From an uncultured Blautia sp. (GTDB lineage Bacteria; Bacillota; Clostridia; Lachnospirales; Lachnospiraceae): 22,601 nt of DNA. The stretch spans positions 1-22,601 of the forward strand of contig CAKRVL010000036.1 in assembly GCA_934408705.1 (NCBI GenBank), given 5' to 3'. A program made the position numbers and the translations under genes. The notes beneath the pieces were generated by a model. It did not search any database. It saw only the letters and a list, made by a program, of their open reading frames with translations, and was not told where the DNA came from. This document shows, in pieces, positions 1 through 7,691 of this stretch. Positions within the stretch are counted from its first letter, which is position 1. Every line of letters starts with the position of its first letter.

Positions 1-21
1 TTTCAAGGCTTTTGGAGGATT

Positions 22-68
22 TTATTAAAACCCTGTGAGGGTTAATAACCACTTATAAAATTGTGGTT
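22..68. other. Two adjacent small hairpins at window start
   Basis: Bases 29-34 (AACCCT) pair with 38-43 (AGGGTT) across a GTG loop, and the stem continues as TTATT (22-26) with AATAA (44-48) after a two-base bulge. A second hairpin pairs AACCAC (47-52) with GTGGTT (63-68). Neither has a clear T-run, so they are not convincing terminators. They may be the 3' structure of an upstream gene or the end of a small repeat. Confidence 0.4.
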
Positions 69-276
69 TTCAAATTCCAGTTTGTGGAAATGTTACATGG
101 ATATGCTTTGTTGCTTCGTGTATCTGGAATTGTGGGCCGAACAAAACTATCAGTATAATCCTGGTAAAGCAGTGGAAGAGTTTAAGGCTATATCTTCAAA
201 TTATAAGAGTACATTAGAGAAGTATTCTGAGCCCTACCAGATGCTGGTCAGGGAGTATAAGCTCCACGAAAAGTAA
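61..276 (+). CDS. Doubtful small ORF, unknown function
   Basis: This is a 71-codon reading frame opening with TTG at 61; an in-frame ATG lies at 97. I do not recognise the protein. The N-terminal 20 residues are Cys/aromatic-rich and do not resemble a clean signal peptide. The remaining 45 or so are charged and probably helical (AEQNYQYNPGKAVEEF, then a Lys/Glu/Tyr-rich stretch ending LHEK). No strong Shine-Dalgarno precedes either start. It could be the tail of a decayed gene, a small hypothetical protein, or chance. The 146 bases between it and the next gene argue against one operon with the MurD-like gene. Confidence 0.25.
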   Translation: MWFSNSSLWKCYMDMLCCFVYLELWAEQNYQYNPGKAVEEFKAISSNYKSTLEKYSEPYQMLVREYKLHEK

Positions 277-422
277 TTTAAGGTAATTATCGCCTGGCGA
301 GCACATGTTTATAGATTTTTTTTCAGTTCCATGGTATCATTATCTGAAATAAGATAATTTTTATGTGTTTATTATTCTTGCTGGTTGTATTACAAGCAGA
401 AAACAAAGGAGACTGACGATTT
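277..422 (+). promoter_or_regulatory. AT-rich leader ahead of MurD-like gene
   Basis: This spacer should hold the promoter of the murD-like/capA operon. A possible extended -10 (TGGTATCAT, TATCAT at 335-340) is present without a good -35. It overlaps a weak hairpin: ATTATCT (339-345) pairs with AGATAAT (352-358) and is followed by a short T-run, so this part may instead be a weak terminator of whatever lies upstream. A good Shine-Dalgarno (AAAGGAGA, about 405-412) precedes the start at 423. Confidence 0.3.
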
Positions 423-1619
423 ATGAAGATAACAGAGCGTTTAAAGGACAAGAGAGTATTAATCTGGGGATACGGAAGAGAGGGTAAGTCTACAGAGCAT
501 TTTATTAATACTTATTGTCAGGTTAAGAGCTTGGAGATATTTGAGGGAAAGGCAGAGGAGATTGACGAGGATAAATATGATTATATTATAAAGAGTCCTG
601 GAATCAAGGTTGACAGCTATCATGAGAAGTACACCTCACAGACAGAGCTGTTTCTTGAACAGTTTGGGCCTCAGACAATCGGTGTTACCGGCACTAAGGG
701 CAAGAGCACTACATCCTCTATGCTGTATCAGGTTTTACGTGCATGCAAGGGAGAGAATGTATGTCTGGTAGGAAATATCGGGCTTCCATGTCTGGATTAT
801 TATGGTGAATATGATGATGAGACGATCATTGTCTATGAGATGTCTTGTCATCAGCTGTCCCATGTGAAATATTCGCCTCATGTAGCTGTATTTCTGAATC
901 TTTACGAGGAACATCTGGATTATTACGGAACTGTGGAGAAATATTTTCAGGCTAAATCCAATATCACATTGCATCAGAAGCCGGAGGATTATTTCTTCTA
1001 TGGAAACAATGTTCCTGAGATTAATACCCTTGCCAGAAAAGCTGAAATTTCCTATAATACACCGATGTCCTTTGACATGAAATTAGTAGGCGAGCATAAC
1101 CAGTTTAATGCGACTTTTGTATATACCATCTGCACACAGTTATATGGATGTACAGATGCAGACTGCAGAAGGGCAATAGAAGGCTTCGAGGGACTTGCTC
1201 ATCGTATGCAGTATGTGGGGAAAATAAATGGTGTGGATTACTATAATGATTCTATTTCTACCATCCCACAGGCTACACTTGAGGCCATCAAGAGCATTCC
1301 TAATGCGAAAACAGTTCTGATTGGCGGTATGGACAGACACATTAATTACCAGGTGCTGATCCGGTTTATTAAGACTCATCCGGAATATACATACATTTTG
1401 GCTTATGAATCTGGTAAAAGGATTTATGACAGTGTATCTGACCAGCCCAGTGTTCATTATGTGAAGGATCTGGCTGAGTCGGTTGCCCTGGCGAAGAAGA
1501 TCACTCCGGAGGGCGGTGCATGCCTTCTTTCTCCAGCTGCGGCATCTTATGGATATTTTAAGAATTTTGAGGAGCGCGGTGAGAAATTTATGCAGCTTGT
1601 ACGTGAGGTTACACTATGA
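423..1619 (+). CDS. MurD-like Mur ligase family protein
   Basis: A 398-aa ATP-dependent Mur ligase. Known family members join an amino acid to a carboxylate, MurD adding D-Glu to UDP-MurNAc-L-Ala in the cytoplasm. Visible motifs: an N-terminal Rossmann-like segment (VLIWGYGREGKS, 12-23), the P-loop GVTGTKGKST (87-96), EMSCHQL (139-145) where MurD has a Ser/Phe/Gln motif, HLDYYGTVEKYFQAKSNI (164-181) with the lysine (about 178) that is carbamylated in MurD, and a MurD-like C-terminal LLSPAAAS (368-375) and FKNFEERG (379-386). It differs from textbook MurD in its TKGKST P-loop, in NDSIST (275-280) where MurD usually reads NDSKATN, and in being about 50 residues short. The stop overlaps the next start (ATGA at 1616), so it is translationally coupled to a CapA-family gene. 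It may be a second, specialised ligase rather than the essential murD; MurD2-type (L-Glu adding) or CapB-like roles are alternatives. Family is sure, substrate is not. Confidence 0.8.
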   Translation: MKITERLKDKRVLIWGYGREGKSTEHFINTYCQVKSLEIFEGKAEEIDEDKYDYIIKSPGIKVDSYHEKYTSQTELFLEQFGPQTIGVTGTKGKSTTSSMLYQVLRACKGENVCLVGNIGLPCLDYYGEYDDETIIVYEMSCHQLSHVKYSPHVAVFLNLYEEHLDYYGTVEKYFQAKSNITLHQKPEDYFFYGNNVPEINTLARKAEISYNTPMSFDMKLVGEHNQFNATFVYTICTQLYGCTDADCRRAIEGFEGLAHRMQYVGKINGVDYYNDSISTIPQATLEAIKSIPNAKTVLIGGMDRHINYQVLIRFIKTHPEYTYILAYESGKRIYDSVSDQPSVHYVKDLAESVALAKKITPEGGACLLSPAAASYGYFKNFEERGEKFMQLVREVTL

Positions 1620-2779
1620 AGAAGTTAACAGAATTAGTATTTACCGGGGATATTGGTTTTGACCGCTATATGGACGGGAAATGGAACGATGAGGGACTTT
1701 TATCACAGGAAATCTGTGAATTTCTGCGTTCGGCAGATCATGTGATTGCCAATGTGGAGGGACCACTGGTTCGGAATCAGAAGAATACAGCTAATGAGGG
1801 AGTTGCCCAGCTGTTACATACGATGGATCCGGATGTGACGAAGGTTCTGGATAAAATGAATGCAGATATCTGGAATCTGTGTAATAATCACATAATGGAT
1901 GCAGGTGCTGACGGATTAGCGGCTACACTCCAGGAGGCTGGAAGAGCAGGTGTTAAAACCCTTGGTGTAGGCATGAACATAGAGGAAGCCAGTAAGCCCC
2001 TTTATCTTGACGAGGCCGGGGGAATAGGCATGTTCAGTGTTGGTTATCAGCGTGGCTGTAAGCCGGCTGGTGAGGACAAAGCTGGCTGCCTGAGCTGGAG
2101 TGAGATGGATATTATACGGGATGTGATCCATAAGATCAAGGCGAAATGCCGCTGGTGTATCGTAGTGGCTCACGGAGGAGAAGAATTTACAGCCCTTCCA
2201 TCCCCATATACACGGGACAGATATCTTGCGTATCTTGATATGGGAGCAGATATTGTTGTATGTCATCATCCTCATGTTCCCATGAATTATGAGATTCTTG
2301 GAGAGAAGGCAATTTTTTATTCTCTGGGTAATTTTATCTTCGATACAGATTATCAGCGGGCGCAGTTTTGTACAGATATAGGTGTTCTTTTGAAGCTTTG
2401 TCTTTCAGAAAATGAATTTACCTTCGAGCCTATGGGAATACAGATTGAGCGTGGTACAGAACATATTGTGAAGGGCGAAGTTCCGGCAATCTTCCAGGAT
2501 GTTCCTAAGGAGGAGTATGAGCTTCTTGAGCCTCTTGCAGCGAAGATGTTTATAGCTGCCACCAAGAGACAGCAGATATATCTGAATCCTGTTGAGTATA
2601 AAGATGCCACCGAAGAGAAATGGAAGGAGAATTTCTCCAATCCGAAAAGAAGCGGCCGTGTACCTGGTGAGGCATTGGATTTTGCAATAATCTGTCCGTT
2701 GGCGGAGAAAGAGAAGGAGAAGGCCTGGGAGAGAAGCAGATTAACAGAAGTGAAAGATTATATTATGAAGCAAATGTAA
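1616..2779 (+). CDS. CapA-family putative metallophosphoesterase
   Basis: A 387-aa protein of the CapA/PgsA family (PGA_cap domain, calcineurin-like fold), best known from poly-gamma-glutamate capsule synthesis. Motifs in order: TGDIGFDRYMDG (10-21), ANVEGPLV (45-52), LCNNHIMDAG (88-97), VVAHGGEEF (183-191), VVCHHPHVP (214-222) and FYSLGNFIFD (234-243). These supply the Asp, Asn and His residues expected for a dimetal site. Unlike classical CapA it has no N-terminal membrane anchor or signal peptide, so it should be cytoplasmic. The last 90 residues are charged and unassigned. Four-base overlap with the Mur ligase gene implies tight co-expression and perhaps a shared substrate. The gene is followed at once by a strong terminator. 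The reaction cannot be deduced from sequence. Confidence 0.82.
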   Translation: MKKLTELVFTGDIGFDRYMDGKWNDEGLLSQEICEFLRSADHVIANVEGPLVRNQKNTANEGVAQLLHTMDPDVTKVLDKMNADIWNLCNNHIMDAGADGLAATLQEAGRAGVKTLGVGMNIEEASKPLYLDEAGGIGMFSVGYQRGCKPAGEDKAGCLSWSEMDIIRDVIHKIKAKCRWCIVVAHGGEEFTALPSPYTRDRYLAYLDMGADIVVCHHPHVPMNYEILGEKAIFYSLGNFIFDTDYQRAQFCTDIGVLLKLCLSENEFTFEPMGIQIERGTEHIVKGEVPAIFQDVPKEEYELLEPLAAKMFIAATKRQQIYLNPVEYKDATEEKWKENFSNPKRSGRVPGEALDFAIICPLAEKEKEKAWERSRLTEVKDYIMKQM

Positions 2780-2815
2780 AAAAGAGCTTCCTGCGTGGTC
2801 AGGAGGCTCTTTTTT
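2778..2815. terminator. Bidirectional Rho-independent terminator
   Basis: AGAGCTTCCTG (2783-2793) pairs with CAGGAGGCTCT (2800-2810) with one G-T wobble, around the six-base loop CGTGGT. A T-run follows on the plus strand (2811-2815) and an A-run precedes it (2778-2783), so the same stem can end both the capA-family transcript and the facing minus-strand secreted-protein transcript. Confidence 0.92.
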
Positions 2816-2827
2816 GTTACATCGAAA

Positions 2828-3424
2828 TTATTTAACAACAACTTTGATGTATTTGTTTACTGTTTTGTGGTTCTTAGCTTTAACAGTAGCAACTACCTGG
2901 TAGATTCCCTTAGGAGTACCTTTGGCAATTACGATCTTACCATTCTTGTTAACCTTGATGTTAGTGCTGTCTGTCTTGTAGGAAACAGTACCAACCTTCT
3001 TGGTGAGCTTGATAGCCTGCTTGCAGGTCTTGTTAGCTTTCTTAACAGATTTAGCTTTTACTGTATATGTATCTTTAGAAACTAAAGTTACTTTATTAGT
3101 TTTAGCTTTGATCTTGTAGGTAAGAACCTTTTTGTAACCAGCATATTTTCCTTTACCAGTAATGGTAACGGTATATTTTCCGGCGTCTTTGCAGGTTTTG
3201 TTAGTCTTTACTGTGTAGTATTTGCTATTGATTTTCTTTCCTGCTTCATTTGTAACTGTAACCTTCGGAGCCTGTTTCTTGCCATTGTAGGTTACTGTCT
3301 TCTTAGTAAGAGAAGCATTGAAAGATGTTTTTACAGGTGAATTTGCTGCAAAAACAGTTGAGCTCATAGCAAGCATCATTACTGCAGCCAGAATGGTTAC
3401 AGCTACTTTTTTGAATGATTTCAT
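2828..3424 (-). CDS. Secreted Lys-rich MBG/Big2-like protein
   Basis: The product is 198 aa from ATG at 3424; this start is preferred over GTG at 3433 because AGAGGGTG sits about seven bases ahead of it. MKSFKK plus a long hydrophobic stretch ending STVFAA is a classic signal peptide. The mature part is extremely Lys/Thr/Val-rich and strongly basic. Residues about 35-100 (VTYNGKKQAPKVTV, then GKYTVTITGKGKYAG) look like an MBG-type Ig-like repeat common in Lachnospiraceae surface proteins; the C-terminal third (VNKNGKIVIAKG, then GIYQVVATVKAKN) resembles a Big2 repeat. There is no LPXTG, membrane anchor or choline-binding repeat, so it is either released or held by charge to anionic wall polymers. 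NKTCK occurs twice and provides the only two mature cysteines. It lies 92 bases downstream of cpsD on the same strand. Function unknown. Confidence 0.8.
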   Translation of the reverse strand: MKSFKKVAVTILAAVMMLAMSSTVFAANSPVKTSFNASLTKKTVTYNGKKQAPKVTVTNEAGKKINSKYYTVKTNKTCKDAGKYTVTITGKGKYAGYKKVLTYKIKAKTNKVTLVSKDTYTVKAKSVKKANKTCKQAIKLTKKVGTVSYKTDSTNIKVNKNGKIVIAKGTPKGIYQVVATVKAKNHKTVNKYIKVVVK

Positions 3425-3452
3425 TGGTAACACCCTCTATTTCTTAATTTAA

Positions 3453-3489
3453 TGTATTTAATAAACGGCCTCCCCACGCAGACCAGTTT
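3453..3489 (-). terminator. Weak hairpin between cpsD and secreted-protein gene
   Basis: On the minus strand AAAC-T-GGTCT (3489 to 3480) pairs with AGGCC-GTTT (3471 to 3463), with one bulge and one wobble, around the loop GCGTGGGG. It is followed by TTTATTAAAT. It may be a partial terminator for the LCP-cpsC-cpsD operon. The T-run is interrupted, so read-through into the secreted-protein gene is possible. Confidence 0.45.
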
Positions 3490-3516
3490 ATCCAAAAAGA
3501 ATAAAATAACCGGATA

Positions 3517-4242
3517 TCACGGAAGAGAAGCTTTGTCCTTTGGCTCATAGCCATAACCGTAGCCATAACCATATCCGTATTTTCCGTATTTGCCATATGC
3601 CCGTCCCTTTATATCGGCACGGTTCAGAACAGTACCGAGAAGCTTGCAGCCGGACTGCTGAATCTCATAGATAGACTGCTTGATCAGACTGCGGGAGGTG
3701 GCTCCGGCACGTACCACAAGAACAGCGCCATCGCACAGAGAAGCAATCAGGGCTCCGTCTGAAACACTGCCAAGTGGCGGGGAATCTATAATAACAAAAC
3801 GATAATTCTCGGAAAGGGTATTCAGAAGCTCCTTGAAACGCACATCCTCCAGAAGTGCGGAAGGATTCTCCAGAAGCTGTGTACAGGGAACCATGTATCC
3901 GTTGGGAACATTGGTGCTATATACAACGTCATTATATTCTGCCATACCGGAAAGGTAGTGGTTCAGTCCCAGAGTAGTGTCATCATCGTAATCCATCTGG
4001 AAACGTGTTTTCATAACGGACTTACGAAGATCCACATCAACAAGGACAGTAGGAAAGCCTGCTTCTGCAAGCATTTTCCACAGATAAGCGGAAACGGTAC
4101 TCTTTCCTTCGTTAGGCTGACAGCTGGTCAGCAGTATCTTTCTGGTATTTTTTCCACAAAATTTAATGTTGATACGAAGTCTGTTCATAGCCTCCGAAAC
4201 TGCGTAAGGCAGCTCTGGAAGATTTACATTAAGCTGATTCAT
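3517..4242 (-). CDS. cpsD: CpsD/CapB-type bacterial tyrosine kinase
   Basis: A 241-aa cytoplasmic BY-kinase that, with CpsC as its membrane activator, autophosphorylates on C-terminal tyrosines and controls exopolysaccharide polymerisation or export. Walker A is CQPNEGKST (41-49), Walker A' is VLVDVDLRK (66-74), and Walker B is VIIDSPP (150-156). The tail carries eight tyrosines within residues 216-232, mostly a Gly-Tyr alternation (GYGYGYGYGYGY), the expected phosphorylation cluster. The gene overlaps cpsC by four bases (ATGA), so the two are made together, which fits the Gram-positive split of activator and kinase into two proteins. Length is normal for the family. Confidence 0.92.
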   Translation of the reverse strand: MNQLNVNLPELPYAVSEAMNRLRINIKFCGKNTRKILLTSCQPNEGKSTVSAYLWKMLAEAGFPTVLVDVDLRKSVMKTRFQMDYDDDTTLGLNHYLSGMAEYNDVVYSTNVPNGYMVPCTQLLENPSALLEDVRFKELLNTLSENYRFVIIDSPPLGSVSDGALIASLCDGAVLVVRAGATSRSLIKQSIYEIQQSGCKLLGTVLNRADIKGRAYGKYGKYGYGYGYGYGYEPKDKASLP

Positions 4243-4988
4243 TTCCTGTGACCTCTCTTTCTGCCACGTCTGCGGTGCTCGCCCTCATCCAGATCAATTA
4301 CCTGGTCACTGTCAGGAATAGTGGTAAGAGGTACCAGCCCGAAGTATTTCTCCATATCGTCTGCGCTGTGGATGGTATCATCCATCAGATATTTTACAAC
4401 AAAGAATGCTGCGCAGAGAAGAAATCCAAGAAAGGCACCGATCAGAGTGTATTTGGAATAGCTTGGAGCTACCTTGCTCTCCGGAAGCTTGGCATGCTGT
4501 GCCAGATTCGGGGCAAGGGTACTCATGGTCTCAGGAAGGTAATCAATTGCTTCCTCGGCCATGGTTTCAGCCAGATCCTGAGCCATCTGGGGATCTGTGG
4601 AGGTAGCTGTGATCTCCAGAATACGGGTATCCGCCGGATTATTCAGAGAATATGCTTTGGCAAGCTCATCTGAAGTGGTATCCAGATTAAGTCTGTCAAT
4701 TACACGGTTCAGTACCGGATAGCTGAGCATCAGCTGCTCATAATCTGCAGTCAGGGAAGTACCAAGATTCAGGTCGCTTAAATTGACTACAGAATCGTCT
4801 GAGGCAGATACTACATAAAGCTTAGATGTGGATTCATATGTAGGTGCAATGAGGAAAAAGGAATATGCACCCAGTAGTATGGCTCCTGTTAAAAGACAAA
4901 TGAGAAGATAACGCCATTTGTCCAGCAGGGCATAGCCCAGATCCACAAGGTCAATCTCTACCTCGTCGTTTGTGAGTTCTTCTTTCAT
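4239..4988 (-). CDS. cpsC: CpsC/Wzz polysaccharide co-polymerase
   Basis: A 249-aa membrane protein of the Wzz/CpsC family, which sets polymer chain length and activates the CpsD kinase. A short acidic N-terminus (VEIDLVDLGYALLDKW) leads into TM1 (about 27-48), an extracytoplasmic domain (about 49-178; YESTSKLYVVS, LTADYEQLM, ILEITATSTDP are typical Wzz signatures) and TM2 (about 180-201). A cytoplasmic tail follows with a very basic end (RRRGRKRGHRK), plausibly the CpsD contact. The start at 4988 has a good Shine-Dalgarno (AAGGAGA). It lies 30 bases after the LCP gene and overlaps cpsD. Confidence 0.9.
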   Translation of the reverse strand: MKEELTNDEVEIDLVDLGYALLDKWRYLLICLLTGAILLGAYSFFLIAPTYESTSKLYVVSASDDSVVNLSDLNLGTSLTADYEQLMLSYPVLNRVIDRLNLDTTSDELAKAYSLNNPADTRILEITATSTDPQMAQDLAETMAEEAIDYLPETMSTLAPNLAQHAKLPESKVAPSYSKYTLIGAFLGFLLCAAFFVVKYLMDDTIHSADDMEKYFGLVPLTTIPDSDQVIDLDEGEHRRRGRKRGHRK

Positions 4989-5018
4989 GTTGTGTCTCCT
5001 TAATTTATATTTTTGAGA

Positions 5019-6032
5019 TTATCTCTTTTCCTTATAAAAAAGGGAAAGGATTGTTTCCTGAAGGCTGTCCTTATCAGGGGTAAATGTCTGCCAGCCGTCC
5101 TCATCGAAGCCGTCTGTTCCCTGAATAGACAGTCGTTCTTCTTCCTCTTCATCAGAGAGGAGAAGCGCAAGACGGGAAAACTTTCTGGCGCTGATATTGG
5201 TTGTCATATAATCTTCAAGGGCGTGATACAGATCCAGAGGGAAAGATTTATCCTGGCTGCATTTTGCCTGGAAAACCGGCTTGAAGGCTTCTTCGTACTG
5301 AGCCTGGCGGTTCATACGGTTCCCATTCAGACCGTCAGCAACAGTCTTACGCTCTCTGATGAAGCGTTCAGCATCTTTGCCATGGAGGGTAACTGTCTGC
5401 CCCTTGACCAGGGTATCGCTGTCTGGAAAGTCATCTTCAATTGTAACGGTAACGCCGCCGACCATATCATTCACTACTTCGATGGCACTCATATTTACCA
5501 TGGCAAAGCCATCGATCTTATGCCCTCCGAGAAGAGTGGAAACAGCGTCCACTGTGTTTTCGGCTCTGGTTTCATGATCCAGGCTCATGGCGTGTGCCAG
5601 GGAAATCTGACATTCTGTAGTGTCGATGTAGGTGCCGTCATCCTCTAAGCTTCGTACCGGTGTCATGGTATTGCGGTCAATGGTGAGAAGCTTACAGGTA
5701 TCTGTGCTTCTGTCGCGGACAAGCACCAGGAGTACATCACACTGACCGGTTCCATCGTATTCCTTAATCTTGGTTATCTTATCCGGGGAATCAATCCCGG
5801 CGAAGAGATAGGTCTCAAGATTGCCCTTGGGAACATAGGTGACGCCCTTGTATGTGATCTGGTCACTGTCTGAACTCTCAGAATGTACGGCAGTCTGTGT
5901 GACTGTGTGACCGCCTGCCGAAGTGAGAACACCTGCAGCTGTACCTATGCAGATAACACCAGCAGCCAGCCCTGCTGCGAGATATTTCAACTGTTTGGTT
6001 TTTCGTTGATTTGGGTTTTTATAATAACGCAT
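5019..6032 (-). CDS. LytR-CpsA-Psr (LCP) family protein
   Basis: 337 aa from ATG at 6032, preceded by AAAGGA; a longer frame from 6104 is rejected because it crosses the likely 5' leader. LCP proteins transfer undecaprenyl-linked polymers (capsule, teichoic-type) to peptidoglycan outside the membrane. The sequence shows a basic cytoplasmic N-terminus, one TM helix (about 17-37), then the LCP domain: YLFAGIDS (75-82), a CDVLLVLVRDRST segment (98-110), LLTIDRNTM (115-123), GGHKIDGFAMVNM (169-181), and FIRERKTVADGLNGNRMNRQ (224-243) with the Arg/Asp set that binds the lipid pyrophosphate. It heads the minus-strand operon LCP-cpsC-cpsD, so the attachment enzyme is expressed with its chain-length regulators. 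Confidence 0.9.
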   Translation of the reverse strand: MRYYKNPNQRKTKQLKYLAAGLAAGVICIGTAAGVLTSAGGHTVTQTAVHSESSDSDQITYKGVTYVPKGNLETYLFAGIDSPDKITKIKEYDGTGQCDVLLVLVRDRSTDTCKLLTIDRNTMTPVRSLEDDGTYIDTTECQISLAHAMSLDHETRAENTVDAVSTLLGGHKIDGFAMVNMSAIEVVNDMVGGVTVTIEDDFPDSDTLVKGQTVTLHGKDAERFIRERKTVADGLNGNRMNRQAQYEEAFKPVFQAKCSQDKSFPLDLYHALEDYMTTNISARKFSRLALLLSDEEEEERLSIQGTDGFDEDGWQTFTPDKDSLQETILSLFYKEKR

Positions 6033-6094
6033 TATATCCTTTCTGCAAATAATATCACATATAAATTTATTTTGTTCTAAGACAATACTTACTG

Positions 6095-6123
6095 ATTCTA
6101 TCACGCATCTATTATAATATCAA
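6095..6123 (-). promoter_or_regulatory. Promoter of LCP-cpsC-cpsD operon
   Basis: On the minus strand -35 TTGATA (6118-6123) and -10 TAGAAT (6095-6100) are separated by 17 bases, and the -10 is extended by TG (TGATAGAAT). The expected start near 6088 gives a leader of roughly 55 bases before ATG at 6032. Confidence 0.7.
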
Positions 6124-6188
6124 CCCGAATAGTCAGAATTTGGAAAGAATGGGTGACGAAAAAAAACATTTTCCTTCGAGGGTTTTTG

Positions 6189-6197
6189 TGCTATACT
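6189..6197 (+). promoter_or_regulatory. Extended -10 promoter of sugar transferase
   Basis: TGCTATACT (6189-6197) is an extended -10 with TATACT at 6192-6197; the -35 region about 17 bases upstream is poor (TTTTCC). It lies 45 bases ahead of ATG 6242, which has a strong GGAGG Shine-Dalgarno. It is divergent from the LCP promoter, so both halves of the polysaccharide locus start from this 209-base gap. Confidence 0.55.
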
Positions 6198-6241
6198 TAT
6201 ACAACGTATAGATTTCAGAGGAAATTTTACTGGAGGAAAAA

Positions 6242-7618
6242 ATGGAAAATCGCGAACGATATAAGAGACTTATCATGTTTTTGGCGTCTGCGGTGATCGT
6301 AGCTATTGAGACATTGCTTTTCGCTTACATCTGGTATGAATTTTATGCCCATAAGGATGTGATCGGCAGACGATTTGACAGAGGTAATCAGGTTGTCATC
6401 GGCTTGTATGTGCTGATGGTGTATTTCTTTTATAAGATTTACGGTGGATTTAAGGTAGGCTACCTGCGGGTGTTTGAGGTGGTTTACTCACAGATCCTGT
6501 CAGTGTGTTGTGTGAATTTTATTACGTATTTGCAGCTGTGTCTGATCGGACGCTGGCGTCTGGGAGAGCATCTGACTCCTATGCTTGCCATGACCGGTAT
6601 CGATCTGGTCGTTGTAGTTATCTGGGTTGTTGGTATGCGTTTTGTGTATACCAGACTTTATCCTCCCAGACAGATGCTGATGATCTACGGAGGACGTAAT
6701 CCCGGTGATCTTCGGGATAAGTTTGAAACCCGAGAGGATAAATACGCTATTAAGGAGATGGTGCCTCTTTCTCTTGGCCTTGATGCCATAAAGAAAAAAA
6801 TAGATGGATATAAGGCTGTTGTGATCGGAGATATTCCGTCTCATGAGAGAAATGCCTTATTGAAATATTGTTTTGAGAAGGACATCAGATGTTACTCTAT
6901 TCCCAAACTTTCTGATATTATGCTTCGGAATGCAGATGATATCCATCTGTTTGATACTACACTGCTGCTTTCGAGAAATCTGCGTCTCACAGCTGAACAG
7001 TTGTTTTTTAAGCGGATCATAGATATTGTTTTCTCACTGTTAGGGCTTATTATTGCCTCTCCTTTTATGCTGCTTATTGCACTTGCCATTAAGCTGTATG
7101 ACGGGGGACCTGTTTTCTATAAGCAGCCTCGTCTTACCAGGGATAAGCAGATCTTTATGATACTGAAATTCCGCAGCATGAAGATGGATTCTGAGGAGAA
7201 GGGTGCCCAGCTGGCGAAGAAGGAGGATGACCGTATCACACCGGTCGGCAAGCTTATCCGCCGTATTCATTTTGATGAGCTGCCACAGATATTTAATATC
7301 CTGAAAGGGGATATGTCTCTGGTAGGCCCAAGACCGGAGCGTCCGGAGATCGCGGCTGTGTATAGTGAGAAAATCCCTGAATTTGATTATCGCCTGAAGG
7401 TGAAGGCCGGACTTACCGGTTATGCCCAGGTTTATGGTAAATATAATACGACACCTTATGATAAGCTGAAATTGGATCTCACTTATATTGAGACCTATTC
7501 TCTGAAGCTGGATCTGAAGCTTCTCATGCTTACCTTCAAGATCCTTTTCCAGAAGGAAAATACAGAAGGAGTTGAGTCATGGCAGAAGACAGCCGGCCAG
7601 GAGAAAAACGAGGAGTAA
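6242..7618 (+). CDS. Priming undecaprenyl-phosphate sugar transferase
   Basis: A 458-aa polyprenol-phosphate hexose-1-phosphate transferase (CpsE/WbaP class) that starts a lipid-linked repeat unit at the inner membrane. Several N-terminal hydrophobic segments (about 10-30, 50-66, 83-102, 116-135) are followed by a short soluble region (145-240), then the catalytic domain from about 255: a membrane hairpin (FFKRIIDIVFSLLGLIIASP), GGPVFYKQPR (288-297), KFRSMKMDS (309-317), the Asp-Glu pair in FDELPQIFNILKGDMSLVGP (344-363), and AGLTGYAQVYGKYN (389-402). The sugar (Glc-1-P, Gal-1-P or an amino sugar) is not predictable. Read divergently from the LCP operon; glmS follows after 73 bases with no terminator, so the two may be co-transcribed. 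A 12-base-period direct repeat (AAAACGAGGAG at 7605 and 7617) overlaps the stop. Confidence 0.88.
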   Translation: MENRERYKRLIMFLASAVIVAIETLLFAYIWYEFYAHKDVIGRRFDRGNQVVIGLYVLMVYFFYKIYGGFKVGYLRVFEVVYSQILSVCCVNFITYLQLCLIGRWRLGEHLTPMLAMTGIDLVVVVIWVVGMRFVYTRLYPPRQMLMIYGGRNPGDLRDKFETREDKYAIKEMVPLSLGLDAIKKKIDGYKAVVIGDIPSHERNALLKYCFEKDIRCYSIPKLSDIMLRNADDIHLFDTTLLLSRNLRLTAEQLFFKRIIDIVFSLLGLIIASPFMLLIALAIKLYDGGPVFYKQPRLTRDKQIFMILKFRSMKMDSEEKGAQLAKKEDDRITPVGKLIRRIHFDELPQIFNILKGDMSLVGPRPERPEIAAVYSEKIPEFDYRLKVKAGLTGYAQVYGKYNTTPYDKLKLDLTYIETYSLKLDLKLLMLTFKILFQKENTEGVESWQKTAGQEKNEE

Positions 7619-7691
7619 AACGAGGAGAATGGCAGAGACTGCTGTAACAGTTGTGAGCAGCAGTTAACGGAGACAGAGGAGGAATAATTTT

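Noticed and set aside
6033..6104. N-terminal extension of the LCP protein
   Set aside because: The longer frame covers the probable 5' leader and starts at the -10 region; ATG 6032 has AAAGGA and is followed by a proper basic-TM N-terminus.
7629..7667. Twelve-codon leader peptide before glmS
   Set aside because: ATG to TAA is readable, but the nearest Shine-Dalgarno is one base from the ATG or too far away, and a 7-bp stem overlaps it; no support for translation.
7560..7691. glmS ribozyme upstream of glmS
   Set aside because: The leader has ACGAGGA-like words but no AGCGCC cleavage-core segment or pseudoknot arms, and the gap is only 73 bases.
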